64,000 bases of DNA from Herbinix sp. (lineage in GTDB: Bacteria > Bacillota > Clostridia > Lachnospirales > Lachnospiraceae): NCBI GenBank assembly GCA_029240245.1, contig JARBTJ010000004.1, positions 1 to 64,000 of the forward strand, in the 5' to 3' direction. Position 1 is the first letter of the stretch; every line of letters begins with the position of its first letter. The notes under the pieces were generated by a model, which saw nothing but the letters and a program-made list of their open reading frames with translations, was not told the DNA's origin and ran no database searches. The position numbers were made by a program, and so were the translations under genes. Shown in pieces: positions 18,237 through 28,045 of the stretch.

Positions 18237-19712
18237 TTAGCTTAGTTTATCAATTGCTGTCTTGATACGACGAATACTCTCTTCTTTTCCGATGATATTC
18301 ATAATTTCATAAGCACCGCCCGGTGTTGATTGTTTACCGGATACCGCTGTTCTAACCGGCCATAAACCCTGACCGTTTTTCATGCCCTTCTCCTGGATAT
18401 AAGCCATGAGTAGCTGTTCAATACCCGCTTCAGAATAATCCTCAAGCGCTTCAAACTGTGGTAGTAAATCCTTTAACACTGCAAGTGAACTTTCGGAATC
18501 GGTCTTCATTTTCTTATGTGTATACATCATAATATCATAATCCGGCAATGCTTCAAAGAAATCAACCATATCCTTAATATCTACGAAGGTCTCAATTCTT
18601 GTCTTTATCAGCAGAGCAATTTTACGCAGATCAAGTTCCTTGTGAATTACAGTTTTTAAATACGGAAGAGCCATCTGATAAAATCTCTCCTCTTCCATAT
18701 TCTTAATATATTCACCGTTCATCCAACGAAGCTTCACCATATCAAATACAGCCGGTGCTTTATTAATATGCTTATAATCGAATTCGCGGATCAAATCCTC
18801 CAAGGACATGATTTCCGTATTATTCGGCGAACTCCATCCGAGCAGCGCTACAAAATTAACAATCGCCTCCGGTACAAATCCCTGCTCCAATAGATCCTCG
18901 AAGGAGGAATGTCCACTGCGCTTACTTAATTTTTTATGCTCTTCATTCGTAATTAACGGTAAATGTACATATACCGGCTCCTCCCAGCCAAAATCCTGAT
19001 ATAGTCTGGTATATTTCGGTGTAGATGATAAATATTCATTACCCCTCACCACATGTGTGATTTTCATTAAATGGTCATCCACAACATTAGCAAAATTGTA
19101 GGTGGGATATCCATCCGACTTAATTAAAACCATGTCATCCAGCTCATCATTATCAACGGTGATATCTCCGAAAATTACGTCATGGAAGGTTGTAGAGCCT
19201 TGCAACGGATTATTTTGACGGATAACATAGGGAATTCCCTCAGCTAACTTTCCGGCAACCTCCTCCTTGGACAGATGTAGACAATGCTTGTCATATTTGG
19301 TTATCTCTTTAACATCATCATCCTCTTCGTCATCGGTACCCCCAACAATGCTCTTTAAAGAAGCTAACCGCTCCTTCGTACAAAAACAGTAGTATGCTGC
19401 GCCTTTTTCAACCAGCAGCTTGGCATACGCAAAATAAATTCCACTTGCCTGTCTTTCACTTTGAACATAAGGACCAAAACCGCCATCTTTGTCAGGTCCC
19501 TCATCATGAATTAAACCGGTTCCCTTCATAGTACGGTAAATGATATCAAGCGCTCCTTCTACATAACGCTCCTGGTCAGTATCTTCTATTCTTAAGATAA
19601 AGGTTCCCTCTTCATGCTTTGCGATTAAATACTCATATAAAGCCGTTCTTAAATTTCCGACATGCATTCTCCCCGTCGGACTGGGAGCATACCTTGTTCT
19701 AATACCACTCAT
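18237..19712 (-). CDS. gltX: Glutamyl-tRNA synthetase
   Basis: The class I synthetase charges tRNA-Glu, and often also tRNA-Gln in Firmicutes that use the amidotransferase route. [21 protein letters not shown] holds the HIGH-type signature and HKKLSKRSG the KMSKS-type signature. The middle and C-terminal helical domains bind the anticodon. The length (491 residues) fits the family. The track start at 19721 leaves no room for a ribosome-binding site, while GAGAGG lies 9 bp before the ATG at 19712, so I choose that. A short Asp/Glu-rich insert ([11 protein letters not shown]) is present around residue 125. No T-box precedes it. Confidence 0.95.
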   Translation of the reverse strand: MSGIRTRYAPSPTGRMHVGNLRTALYEYLIAKHEEGTFILRIEDTDQERYVEGALDIIYRTMKGTGLIHDEGPDKDGGFGPYVQSERQASGIYFAYAKLLVEKGAAYYCFCTKERLASLKSIVGGTDDEEDDDVKEITKYDKHCLHLSKEEVAGKLAEGIPYVIRQNNPLQGSTTFHDVIFGDITVDNDELDDMVLIKSDGYPTYNFANVVDDHLMKITHVVRGNEYLSSTPKYTRLYQDFGWEEPVYVHLPLITNEEHKKLSKRSGHSSFEDLLEQGFVPEAIVNFVALLGWSSPNNTEIMSLEDLIREFDYKHINKAPAVFDMVKLRWMNGEYIKNMEEERFYQMALPYLKTVIHKELDLRKIALLIKTRIETFVDIKDMVDFFEALPDYDIMMYTHKKMKTDSESSLAVLKDLLPQFEALEDYSEAGIEQLLMAYIQEKGMKNGQGLWPVRTAVSGKQSTPGGAYEIMNIIGKEESIRRIKTAIDKLS

Positions 19713-19769
19713 GTTTAACATCCTCTCTGTATATTAATCTTTCCTATTCTAAACTCTTATATTATCAAG

Positions 19770-20216
19770 CTATTCTAAGCCTTGTAACAGGCTGTTGTAA
19801 TAATCATTATAATCAAAGGTACCGTTCATAATATCCCGGAGCATCCCGCTGTTCATTATAATTATTAAGTATACAATTAATAAAATTATCATCACTGCTG
19901 TAAAAATCAAATTAACTCTTGCCCAATTTTTCTTGCTGTCCGGGGTATTCTTGGTAAAGGACCAAACAAATAACATCGTCAGAAAAACCAGCCATCCAAC
20001 ATAGGGAATCAGCAATAACGCATATGAACCAAGCCAATTTAAAAAGGTGACTGGCTTTTCCTTAACCATCCCACCCATCACGATTGGTACTTCTATCCGT
20101 TGCTGCGGTAATGTATGATAAGCTGCATTCATATGTTCTTTAAAGGAACTCCCACAGTATTCGCAAAAGTTAGCTTCCTCACTGTGTACTTGCCTTCCAC
20201 ATGTATTGCATACCAT
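19770..20216 (-). CDS. Zinc-ribbon membrane protein, unknown function
   Basis: The 148-residue protein starts with a zinc ribbon, CNTCGRQVHSEEANFCEYCG, with two CxxC pairs. A linker with a hydrophobic segment (about 58-85) follows, then KNTPDSKKNWARVNLIF and a second segment (about 105-122). The middle resembles small permease-like proteins of the DUF4234/TM2 kind, but no family is certain. It lies 48 bp upstream of gltX on the same strand and could be co-transcribed with it. The window has a second protein of this zinc-ribbon-plus-membrane type at 43533-45476. Confidence 0.7.
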   Translation of the reverse strand: MVCNTCGRQVHSEEANFCEYCGSSFKEHMNAAYHTLPQQRIEVPIVMGGMVKEKPVTFLNWLGSYALLLIPYVGWLVFLTMLFVWSFTKNTPDSKKNWARVNLIFTAVMIILLIVYLIIIMNSGMLRDIMNGTFDYNDYYNSLLQGLE

Positions 20217-20320
20217 TTATTTCACCTCTTTTTACATTATTTTTCCCATTATAACATAACATAATAGGCGTGTCAAAAGCACAATATACGGGGATGTGCA
20301 ATAAATCTGTATAAAGAATA

Positions 20321-20383
20321 TCCCTGAAGTTAAATCACCGAATTACAAAATACTTTGCATCGTAAGGTGATTACCTTCAGGGA
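20321..20383. repeat. 63-bp palindrome downstream of the ABC/CARDB operon
   Basis: TCCCTGAAG.TAA.ATCACC is mirrored by GGTGAT.TA.CTTCAGGGA around a 25-bp centre. It lies between the zinc-ribbon gene and the end of the ABC permease gene. There is no long T tract, so it may act as a weak terminator or be a dispersed repeat. Confidence 0.6.
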
Positions 20384-20501
20384 CATTGTGTAATATGAAA
20401 ATATGATAGGATAATAAACGAATTATAAATCTGCCAATGATATTTGTCTGGCAACTTATTTCTATTGATACGCTATGCAAGATGTAGATCAAGCAATAAC
20501 A

Positions 20502-21830
20502 TTAACCCTCTGTCTTCATCGCTTCAATTGCACTAATCTTAGTTGCACGTCTTGCCGGAAAATACCCGGAAAGGAGACCAACCGCAATCGATATTGCAAG
20601 CGAAGCCAGCGGTAAATAAATCGGTATGATGGAAAACTTTGTATTCGTCATATCATACATGTAATTACCGGACATCAAAGCACCGAATAGTGGCTGCCCA
20701 AATTTATTAATTAACCATGAGGATAGATAACCTAAGGATATTCCTATAAATCCTCCAAACAAACCTATCATACCTGCTTCAAACAGGAAGAGTTTTCTTA
20801 TGTCCTTAATAACGCATCCCAGAACCTTCATAATACCGATTTCCTTTGTCCTCTCATAGATAGACATTACCATGGTATTTGCTATACTGATTGCAGAAAC
20901 CAGCATGGCTATGAAACCGAGAGCTCCTAAAACCATCTGAAGGGTATTGGATGCTTCCTTTAAAGGTTGTAAATACTGCATTTGGCTATAGGATTGAAAT
21001 CCCAACTCTTTAATCTTATCCTGAACCTCGATAACATTATTGATATGATCTACATTCAGCTTGATCGACTGATAATTCTGAATTTGTTTCACTGCTTCCT
21101 TTCGGTCTGACAATGCTAAGGTGTTACAATATTTTAAATATATCTTTTTAAAATATTCAATATCCATATAGGTTTGATGATCAAATTCACCATTTGTCTG
21201 TTCCATCTTTGCAATGTTTTTTAACGGAAGATTAAATTCTCTTTTTTTCGGGTCAGCCTGAAACCGATTAAACTTTAATGCAAGTTTATCCTTCTGGACA
21301 TCGATCACCTTAGGTGTATAAAATCTTGAGGTCGGATCATAAAATTCGTAAGGTACATTGGAGCCGAAAATGATCGTTGAATTATCCTCTTCGGTAGGAT
21401 ATTCACCGAACGTCAGCGCAGGAAAATCAAAAGCCTCAAAGACGTCCATATCCATTGCTGTAATGTCACCCCAGCCTTGATACTTACCGGATAACAGTGT
21501 AATATCCATACGCATCATCGGTGAGACTGCTCTTACATGATCAATCTGATTGATTTGTTCAACCAGATTGTCATCCAGTACCTGCTCCTTACTGCCCATC
21601 CAATTACCATTGTCATCATATATTTCGCCATAGGTATTCACAGTAATCGTCGTTAGACCACCTTGTTGCATGATCTGGGTGTCAAAATTATTTTCCATAC
21701 CATATCCGATGGAACGCATAATGATAATAGACAGGGAACCTATGACAACACCTAGAACAGTTAATATGGTTCTTGCCTTTCGCCGGGAAAGATTTCTTAT
21801 TCCCATTTTGAACAAGTCACTAATCCTCAT
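20502..21830 (-). CDS. MacB/FtsX-type ABC permease
   Basis: The product (about 442 residues) has the MacB layout. There is an N-terminal helix after MGIRNLSRRKARTILTVLGVVIGSL, a large extracytoplasmic domain (about 55-300), three C-terminal helices (MVLGALGFIAMLVSAISIANTMVMSIYERTKEIGIMKVLG is typical), and PARRATKISAIEAMK at the end. The track start at 21893 reads through the upstream gene. AAAGGA precedes the ATG at 21830, which overlaps the stop of the 178-residue gene by 11 bp. It is the last gene of a four-gene operon. MacB-type permeases do not transport across the lipid bilayer but use ATP to move extracytoplasmic parts. Confidence 0.86.
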   Translation of the reverse strand: MRISDLFKMGIRNLSRRKARTILTVLGVVIGSLSIIIMRSIGYGMENNFDTQIMQQGGLTTITVNTYGEIYDDNGNWMGSKEQVLDDNLVEQINQIDHVRAVSPMMRMDITLLSGKYQGWGDITAMDMDVFEAFDFPALTFGEYPTEEDNSTIIFGSNVPYEFYDPTSRFYTPKVIDVQKDKLALKFNRFQADPKKREFNLPLKNIAKMEQTNGEFDHQTYMDIEYFKKIYLKYCNTLALSDRKEAVKQIQNYQSIKLNVDHINNVIEVQDKIKELGFQSYSQMQYLQPLKEASNTLQMVLGALGFIAMLVSAISIANTMVMSIYERTKEIGIMKVLGCVIKDIRKLFLFEAGMIGLFGGFIGISLGYLSSWLINKFGQPLFGALMSGNYMYDMTNTKFSIIPIYLPLASLAISIAVGLLSGYFPARRATKISAIEAMKTEG

Positions 21831-22356
21831 ACAACTCAATTCCTTTTTTAATTTTTCTTCTTGCCAAGAAAGCTCCCAACGCAACACTAACAAAAAGAAC
21901 TGCTGCCGAAATACCAGCTACAAATATCCAGGAGGACAATAACGGATCCTTTACTACCGTATTTCCCATCGCAGGATCCAATGTTCCCTCCGTATAACCG
22001 GGATCAATAAAACCACCGTCCATGCCCGGCTTAACATATGCTCCGTCTGCCAGCAGAATGTCATCGGATGCAGCTTCCTCGAGATTAACGGAATCACTTA
22101 CCGCCATATCATCAACTAAAACATCACCGGATAAGGCTGCTTCATCAGATGCATCCATTTCATCCGTTACAATCACTTCTTCATCAGCAACGTCCGTATT
22201 ACCCTCGACTGCCAAATCCTCGTTTGCTGTCGATGTATCCACTGCAATGTCCGTATTAACCTTAATGTCTGTAGCTGCCTCCTTTGTTGTATTTGGGGAA
22301 GCCGGTGCGATTCTTACTGAATTTCCCGCTGCTTTATTAATCAAAACCTTTTCCAT
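21820..22356 (-). CDS. Acidic protein with C-terminal membrane anchor, operon partner of ABC/CARDB genes
   Basis: I do not recognise a family. The ATG at 22356 is preceded by GGAGGATATT (the track start at 22368 lies before that site). The first 145 residues are strongly acidic and rich in Ala, Asp, Val and Thr, with no signal peptide. One helix follows (WIFVAGISAAVLFVSVALGAFL), then a basic tail (ARRKIKKG). This fits a tail-anchored protein with a cytoplasmic acidic part, or an export route not visible here. It lies between the CARDB protein and the permease and overlaps the permease start. It may link the ABC core to the large extracellular protein. Confidence 0.65.
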   Translation of the reverse strand: MEKVLINKAAGNSVRIAPASPNTTKEAATDIKVNTDIAVDTSTANEDLAVEGNTDVADEEVIVTDEMDASDEAALSGDVLVDDMAVSDSVNLEEAASDDILLADGAYVKPGMDGGFIDPGYTEGTLDPAMGNTVVKDPLLSSWIFVAGISAAVLFVSVALGAFLARRKIKKGIELYED

Positions 22357-22383
22357 AATATCCTCCATTCACACAAACAGTCC

Positions 22384-24831
22384 TTAATATTTTACTTCTT
22401 CCTTTTTACGGAGTTTTGATTTATATACGCTGATAATAATCTTTCTGGTAATAGGAATAAATAATATAAATACTACTACCTGGATAATAACAAACAACCA
22501 AATAGGCACGATTTCCTTCTTCGGTTGAAGCACCTCCGGATTGAACACGTCAACTCCACCATCTCCTATACCGGGCTCAAATACCTGAGCTCCCATTACC
22601 GTTGTTTCAAATTCTTTGTCGAATTCGATTACATCACCGTTACTATCTTCAAAGGTAATTTTAACAACACCTTTTGCCATTCCTTCTACATTCGGTATTA
22701 CTTCAAATTCCGCAAAGGAGGAAGAACCGGGTTGAACATTACCAAGCAAATACATACTACCTTCTGATTTCGCAAAATCGCCTTCCACGGTAGCAACTAC
22801 ATTATTTAACGGAGACTTTCCCATATTATAAAATTCAAAGGTTAATGTGGCAGGATTCATTACAATCACTGTGCCATCCCAGGAAGTAACACTAACATAA
22901 TCTACGACCGGTCTTGAATTCTCAATAACCTGTAAGTTTAATTTTAAGGATTTGCTTTCACCATCGATATTACCTGTCTGTGGATTTGGCTTAATTCCAT
23001 CATACTCATATTCAAAATCAAATACCAGTTCACATACCTTCGTGCTTGCATCCGCTTTAACCTTTAGTTCGATGGTTCTCGTTACTGTTTCACCGGCCTC
23101 TATTTTATCAATAAAGAAATTGTTGCTGCCCTGTGTTACGGTAAATATATTCTCTGCCTGCGTCACGGTTACGGTTATATTCTTAGCCGCAACGGAAGCA
23201 TTGGTATTTTGTATATCAAAGGTAAAATTAAAGGTAGCACCTGCTCTTAACTCTTCTACATCCGCCTGATAATCACTTATGATAAGCTTTGGCTTGCTGA
23301 CACTCACAACATCATTCTGAACATCACGAATCGGTATCGTTAACGATTCCTCACCCATAGCTCCCGCATAAGAATATTTGATAATCAGATTATTTAAGCC
23401 CTCCGGAATAGCATCTGATAAAATGAGTGGAATAGTAACTTTTATCTTATCCCCACCGGCAAGCTTTTCAATATACTGATAAGGTTCAGATTCAACCGGA
23501 ATAAAGGTATTACCGGTCAAAGTGTCCAATGAAATCTTCAATTCTGAAACATCCACAGAGCTCTTATTTTCCAGATAGAAAGATACCTCTAGTCTTTCAC
23601 CTGCCACGGGCTGCTTCGGAGATTGATTCACGCCGCTAACGATGAGATTTGGCTTTTCCGTATTGGATACTTCACCGATAACATCCACATATACCGTATT
23701 GGTGGCTGAATAAGCAATTCCCTTTTCGTCGGTATAAGAAATATTGATTTTCAATTCTTTTAAACCGCCTGTCGCATATTTTGAAACAGAAACAGGAATT
23801 TGAACCGTACTCTTACCATCTGCTTTGATGCTTGAAACCGTAATTCCATCGGTAAAATAGTTTTTAAGAATGCCATCTTTACTGATACTGGAGTCATCTA
23901 TGGTAACTAAAATATTTCTTGCTGCTACCTCTCCGTTATTTTTCAAGGTTAATGCAAGAGTAAAGTCATCCTCCGGTTTTAAATCCCCTAAATCCTTCAT
24001 GCTATCAACATAAAGTTTCGGGCTGTTCTTATTCGCTGTGAGGTTAACATAAAATTTAGCGGAATCCGCTAAGGACGATCCATCGGCAGTTTTATATGTA
24101 AATTCAGCATTGATTGTCTTTCTGCCCTCGGTTGCTGCCGTTGTAATCTCGATCGGTAATGTAATTCTTTCGGAGTCACCGGCTGGCAGGTCACCAACCT
24201 TGATACTCTTTGCAGAATAGCCTTCCACGATACCAGTCTCACCAAAATTCAATTTGATATATACATTTTTAGCAAGTATTTCTCCTTCATTCTTTACGGT
24301 AAAGGACAATTCGGATTTACTTCCGATTTCTGATTCACTCTGAGAAATATTGCTAACCGTTATCTGAGGAGGAACCTTTTCCTCGGTTATCTGTAGTGAT
24401 GTGCTTAACGATACCGTCTGACCTTCATTACCAAAAATGTCATCGTATGTAAAATTAATTGTGATCGGATAAACGCCGATTCCGGCAGTTTCCTTTGCCT
24501 TAACGTCAAACTCTAAATGAGTTGTGCCACCGGATGATACCGTCGTTACCGGGGTATCCAACATGGTAAGGGTCGGTGCTGTCAGGGTGAAAGGAGCATC
24601 CGCTTCCTTTACTATTGTAATCACGGGGTTGGGTATATGTGTACCCACCGCTTTAATCGGCAGCTTTATATGTGTTGTTTCTCCCGGTGTTATAATCAAA
24701 TTAACATCATCTTCACTGATGATAACCGAGGAATTTCCTGCTGCATTCGCTGTGATATTTCCACTTCCAATGAAACTTGTTATCAGTAATGCAATGGCCA
24801 TTACTGCAACCATTATTCTTTTCATCCTCAT
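22384..24831 (-). CDS. Exported CARDB/S-layer-like repeat protein with C-terminal anchor
   Basis: The 815-residue product has a signal peptide (MRMKRIMVAVMAIALLITSFIG, cut near ANA), about six beta-sandwich repeats of some 110 residues, and one C-terminal helix (VPIWLFVIIQVVVFILF) with a basic tail. The repeats carry the CARDB/COG1361 pattern: SFTVKNEGEILAKNVYIKLN, TLALTLKNNGEVAARNILVTI and FTFDIQNTNASVAAKNITVT. These domains hold surface complexes or bind sugars in other proteins. The gene lies between the ATPase and permease genes of the same operon, in the place where MacAB systems have the periplasmic adaptor MacA. It is probably the extracellular partner of the ABC pair. Confidence 0.75.
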   Translation of the reverse strand: MRMKRIMVAVMAIALLITSFIGSGNITANAAGNSSVIISEDDVNLIITPGETTHIKLPIKAVGTHIPNPVITIVKEADAPFTLTAPTLTMLDTPVTTVSSGGTTHLEFDVKAKETAGIGVYPITINFTYDDIFGNEGQTVSLSTSLQITEEKVPPQITVSNISQSESEIGSKSELSFTVKNEGEILAKNVYIKLNFGETGIVEGYSAKSIKVGDLPAGDSERITLPIEITTAATEGRKTINAEFTYKTADGSSLADSAKFYVNLTANKNSPKLYVDSMKDLGDLKPEDDFTLALTLKNNGEVAARNILVTIDDSSISKDGILKNYFTDGITVSSIKADGKSTVQIPVSVSKYATGGLKELKINISYTDEKGIAYSATNTVYVDVIGEVSNTEKPNLIVSGVNQSPKQPVAGERLEVSFYLENKSSVDVSELKISLDTLTGNTFIPVESEPYQYIEKLAGGDKIKVTIPLILSDAIPEGLNNLIIKYSYAGAMGEESLTIPIRDVQNDVVSVSKPKLIISDYQADVEELRAGATFNFTFDIQNTNASVAAKNITVTVTQAENIFTVTQGSNNFFIDKIEAGETVTRTIELKVKADASTKVCELVFDFEYEYDGIKPNPQTGNIDGESKSLKLNLQVIENSRPVVDYVSVTSWDGTVIVMNPATLTFEFYNMGKSPLNNVVATVEGDFAKSEGSMYLLGNVQPGSSSFAEFEVIPNVEGMAKGVVKITFEDSNGDVIEFDKEFETTVMGAQVFEPGIGDGGVDVFNPEVLQPKKEIVPIWLFVIIQVVVFILFIPITRKIIISVYKSKLRKKEEVKY

Positions 24832-24981
24832 TCTAATTCCCTCTGCTTCCTTTTCAAATTAATATTTATTATCTTTTCACCTATTATTTCTGATGGGAAG
24901 GCCTTAAGTAAGCTGTAAGCTATAAGGATTCAGCCGCCTTAAGACTCTTCTGTCTTTTATATAAATCCGGATGTGTATAAA

Positions 24982-25032
24982 ATCTCCATTCTGCCGAAAC
25001 ACCTTGAATATGAGCGTCAGCACAATATTGCA
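24982..25032 (-). repeat. 51-nt motif, copy A (see copy B at 40533)
   Basis: Read on the plus strand it runs CTCCATTCTGCC..AA.CACC...GTCAGCACAA..TTGC, without gaps relative to 40533-40583 and identical at roughly 36 of 51 positions. Here it lies between the ABC ATPase and the CARDB gene, about 150 nt before the CARDB start. Confidence 0.65.
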
Positions 25033-25067
25033 AAGCGAATTAACTAACTCTGCCTTCCTCCGATTGA

Positions 25068-25904
25068 TTATGATACCTCCGGTATTAATTCACCCGCTCC
25101 CACATCCTTCTCGGCACCTTCATTTTCTCCGTTCTCATCGCTTTCCAGATAATCCTGGTTTCCGTTATTTTCCGGAGTTTCCTGTTCTTCGGATGGTTCG
25201 TCGTGCTTTACTACTTCTATTTCTTCAATTTTACCATCAAAGATATGTATGATTTTATCTGCATATTGGGTTAGCCTGATATCATGAGTTACCATTACTA
25301 TGGTCAAATGATTTACTTTTGCCATTTCTTTAATCAGATCCATAACCTCTTTTGATGTCTTTGAGTCAAGGTTACCGGTAGGTTCATCTGCAAAGACAAT
25401 TTCCGGGTTGCTTACAAATGCTCTTGCTATACCTACTCTCTGCTGCTGACCACCGCTCATTTCCTTTGGCCTGTGTTTCAGTCTTGGTCCCAATCCTACC
25501 TTTACTAACATGTCTTTTGCCATCTTCTTTCTCTTCTTGGCTCTCACATGCTTAAATATCAGCGGCAGTTCCACATTCTCTAGAGCAGTCATGGAATTTA
25601 AAAGGTTGTAAGATTGGAAGACAAAGCCCAGATTATTCTGTCTGAATTTCGCCAGTCCCTTTTCTCCCATCTTGTGGATATTCTTTCCCTTAATAATAAT
25701 TTGTCCGGAGGATAGTTTTTCAATTCCGGCCATCAAATTTAGCAAAGTTGACTTTCCGGAACCGGATACACCATACAGACAGCAGAATTCACCCCGTTTA
25801 ATCGTAAAGCTTACATCATCAACAGCGCAAATGCGTTCCTTACCCATCCGGTAAATCTTCTTTACACTTTTTACCTCTATTATGTTTTCAGCATTGTCTT
25901 TCAT
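25068..25904 (-). CDS. MacB/LolD-type ABC transporter ATPase
   Basis: The 278-residue ATPase has LYGVSGSGKSTLLNLMAG (Walker A), EMSGGQQQRVGIARAF (signature), IVFADEPTGNLD (Walker B) and MVTHD (H-loop). The DEPTGNLDSKTS sequence is typical of the LolD/MacB/FtsE group. A C-terminal extension of about 45 residues is strongly acidic (PSEEQETPENNGNQDYLESDE) and is not part of the ATPase fold. It is the first gene of the operon with the CARDB protein, the acidic anchor protein and the permease. AGGAAGG precedes the ATG. The acidic tail echoes the acidic 178-residue partner. Confidence 0.9.
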   Translation of the reverse strand: MKDNAENIIEVKSVKKIYRMGKERICAVDDVSFTIKRGEFCCLYGVSGSGKSTLLNLMAGIEKLSSGQIIIKGKNIHKMGEKGLAKFRQNNLGFVFQSYNLLNSMTALENVELPLIFKHVRAKKRKKMAKDMLVKVGLGPRLKHRPKEMSGGQQQRVGIARAFVSNPEIVFADEPTGNLDSKTSKEVMDLIKEMAKVNHLTIVMVTHDIRLTQYADKIIHIFDGKIEEIEVVKHDEPSEEQETPENNGNQDYLESDENGENEGAEKDVGAGELIPEVS

Positions 25905-26010
25905 TACACACCTTCCTAACTCAGTCGCATAAAAACACTTACTGCATATTAATGTTACACGATAATTATTAAATAATGCTTACCAAATTTCTTAAGTTTT
26001 TCTTACATTT

Positions 26011-27234
26011 TTATCTTTTACTCCCGTTTCTTTCCTCTTTGTCTTGTACCTGCTTCATTTCTTCTTTGTTTCGTAATCGGTGCTCGATAAAACGGACGAA
26101 TACAAGTTTGCAATAAGCACCTACCGGTACAGCAAGCAGCATTCCAAGAAAACCTCCCAGTGCACTGCCGAAAATTAAAGATATAATGATAATTAGCGGA
26201 TGGATTTTAATCGATCTGCTTAACAGTCTTGGTCCAATGAAATTACCGTCTACTGCCTGAATGACAAACAATGCAATTAACGATATTATCATCTTCTGGT
26301 ATTCACCGTTAATCAAACAGATGGTAACTGTACTGATATAGGCTACTACCGGTCCGAAATAAGGTATCAGGTTACCGATGCCTGCAAAGATGCCGATAAC
26401 GACTGCGAATTTCACTCCGGTAGCCGATAATACCAGACTAATTAAAATCATCATGACAAACGCATCGGTTAACTGCCCGCGGATATACCCGGAAAAAACT
26501 CCATCCAGGTCATGAATTATTCCTTGCATACGTTCATTTATGGATTCGCTAAATAACGCTTTTGATACTTTTTTAATGTAATTAGTAAACATTTTTCCGT
26601 CGATCAGAAAATAAAAGCCAATAATAAAACTGAAAATAACGGTGGTCAAATAGCCCGAAAAATTTGTTACGCTGTTCACTGTTGACTTAGCAAAATTCTC
26701 TAGTACCGTTAGTATCTGGCTGGTCGCCGTGCTTAAATACTCCTCAAAATCGCTGGACTGAAGATTGAGCTCCTTGAGTTTGCTGTCGATAGACTCAAAA
26801 AATGCTGTCAAGCTGTTGATTAACTCCTGTCCCAGCCTTATGATATCATCGAAATTAGCCAGCCTTAACTGGTTAGTGACACTGAAAACCAGCAACGATA
26901 TTAATCCGATAAAAACCAAAAATAAAAGAACTACTGAAATTACGGCAGCCCAGGTTCTAGGCGCTTTGAGCTTTCGAAACAGCTTCTTCTTTTTTAACCT
27001 GATAAGCTTACTCTCGATAAAATTTACCACAGGCTCCATCAAATAGGCAAACGCAAAACCGATAATCACCGGTTGTATTACCTTAATCAGCCAATTTACC
27101 TGATCCATAAACTCGCGGACAATAATCGGCGCATTTTTAGCAACCAGCGAGAGGGAATAAATAATCATTGCGGTGATTATGACATACAGTGAGATCTGCA
27201 TGTATTTCCTGTTATATTTATCTTTCCATTTCAT
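26011..27234 (-). CDS. AI-2E family (TqsA/YdbI-like) membrane transporter
   Basis: The product (about 407 residues) has eight predicted helices with the AI-2E family core (formerly UPF0118). GNLIPYFGPVVAYISTVTICL, IPYFGP and QAVDGNFIGPRLLSRSIKIHPLIII are diagnostic. Family members export the autoinducer AI-2 or act as Na+/H+ antiporters; the substrate is not known here. The track start at 27285 lies inside the upstream gene. The ATG at 27234 overlaps the stop codon of the cytidylate-kinase-like gene as ATGA, which indicates translational coupling. Confidence 0.87.
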   Translation of the reverse strand: MKWKDKYNRKYMQISLYVIITAMIIYSLSLVAKNAPIIVREFMDQVNWLIKVIQPVIIGFAFAYLMEPVVNFIESKLIRLKKKKLFRKLKAPRTWAAVISVVLLFLVFIGLISLLVFSVTNQLRLANFDDIIRLGQELINSLTAFFESIDSKLKELNLQSSDFEEYLSTATSQILTVLENFAKSTVNSVTNFSGYLTTVIFSFIIGFYFLIDGKMFTNYIKKVSKALFSESINERMQGIIHDLDGVFSGYIRGQLTDAFVMMILISLVLSATGVKFAVVIGIFAGIGNLIPYFGPVVAYISTVTICLINGEYQKMIISLIALFVIQAVDGNFIGPRLLSRSIKIHPLIIIISLIFGSALGGFLGMLLAVPVGAYCKLVFVRFIEHRLRNKEEMKQVQDKEERNGSKR

Positions 27235-27866
27235 TCGCGTGAACTTAGTCCCCTTTCCCCATACTGCAGATATCTGGCGATACATTCCGCCGTATTTTCC
27301 ATACCGATATAATCACTGCGGAGTGACATATGATAATTTTCTGCTCTTCCCCATTTTTCAGTGGCACGATAATTATAATAATTTGCTCTTCTTTTATCCG
27401 CCTTTATGATCTCATCTTCCGCTTTACTTTCCTCCATCTGATAAAGTGCCGCAATTCTTTTCCTGCGGAATTTCATATCCGCCCAGATAAAAACATTAAC
27501 CACTTGATCATGATCCTTAAGAATATAATCCGCACAACGTCCGACCAGAATGCATGGACCTTCCGAAGCTATTTTACGTATGACATCGGACTGAGCCAGA
27601 TAGATTTGATCATCTATGGACAAATGAGCGATTCCGATGTCGTGGTTTCCATACGCATTCATTCCCATGGCAATGGAATACAAAAGACTATTTGTAGCTT
27701 TCTTTTCTGCATTCTCGAATGCCGCCTCCGCAAAGCCGCTTTCTTTCGCAGCTCTGGTTATTAATTCCTTATCATAAAACGGCAAATGTAATTTTTTAGC
27801 CAGTATGGCACCGATTTCCCTTCCTCCGCTACCATGTTGCCTGCTAATGGTGATAATATTATTCAT
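27231..27866 (-). CDS. Cytidylate-kinase-like family protein
   Basis: The 211-residue product has the NMP-kinase-like P-loop in ITISRQHGSGGREIGAILAKKL. The order SRQHGSGGREIG and the end ESDYIGMENTAECIARYLQ are typical of the cytidylate kinase 2 family (AAA_26), which is distinct from essential Cmk. The substrate is not known for most members. GPCILVGRCADYIL and WADMKFRRKRIAALYQM form the lid region. The stop overlaps the start of the AI-2E gene by 4 bp. GGGGGGA precedes the ATG. A link between a small-molecule kinase and the transporter is only inferred. Confidence 0.85.
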   Translation of the reverse strand: MNNIITISRQHGSGGREIGAILAKKLHLPFYDKELITRAAKESGFAEAAFENAEKKATNSLLYSIAMGMNAYGNHDIGIAHLSIDDQIYLAQSDVIRKIASEGPCILVGRCADYILKDHDQVVNVFIWADMKFRRKRIAALYQMEESKAEDEIIKADKRRANYYNYRATEKWGRAENYHMSLRSDYIGMENTAECIARYLQYGERGLSSRE

Positions 27867-28045
27867 CGCGGGTTCCCCCCAATCTATTAGAATTTTACGT
27901 CATTTTTTCTACATTATACCATAACCCAATTTAAGTATGAAGTTTTTTCAGTGATTTCTAATGATTAATTAAGATTTGCCCCCGGATTTCCCGTAGGGCA
28001 AAGCAAATAGTTATTGTACTGATGTTGTTATTCTGACGAAGCAAG

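Noticed and set aside
17981-18265. Plus-strand ORF of 94 codons with LFNV/LFIA repeats
   Set aside because: It is only the translation of the 12-bp tandem repeat; it has no ribosome-binding site and runs into gltX on the other strand.
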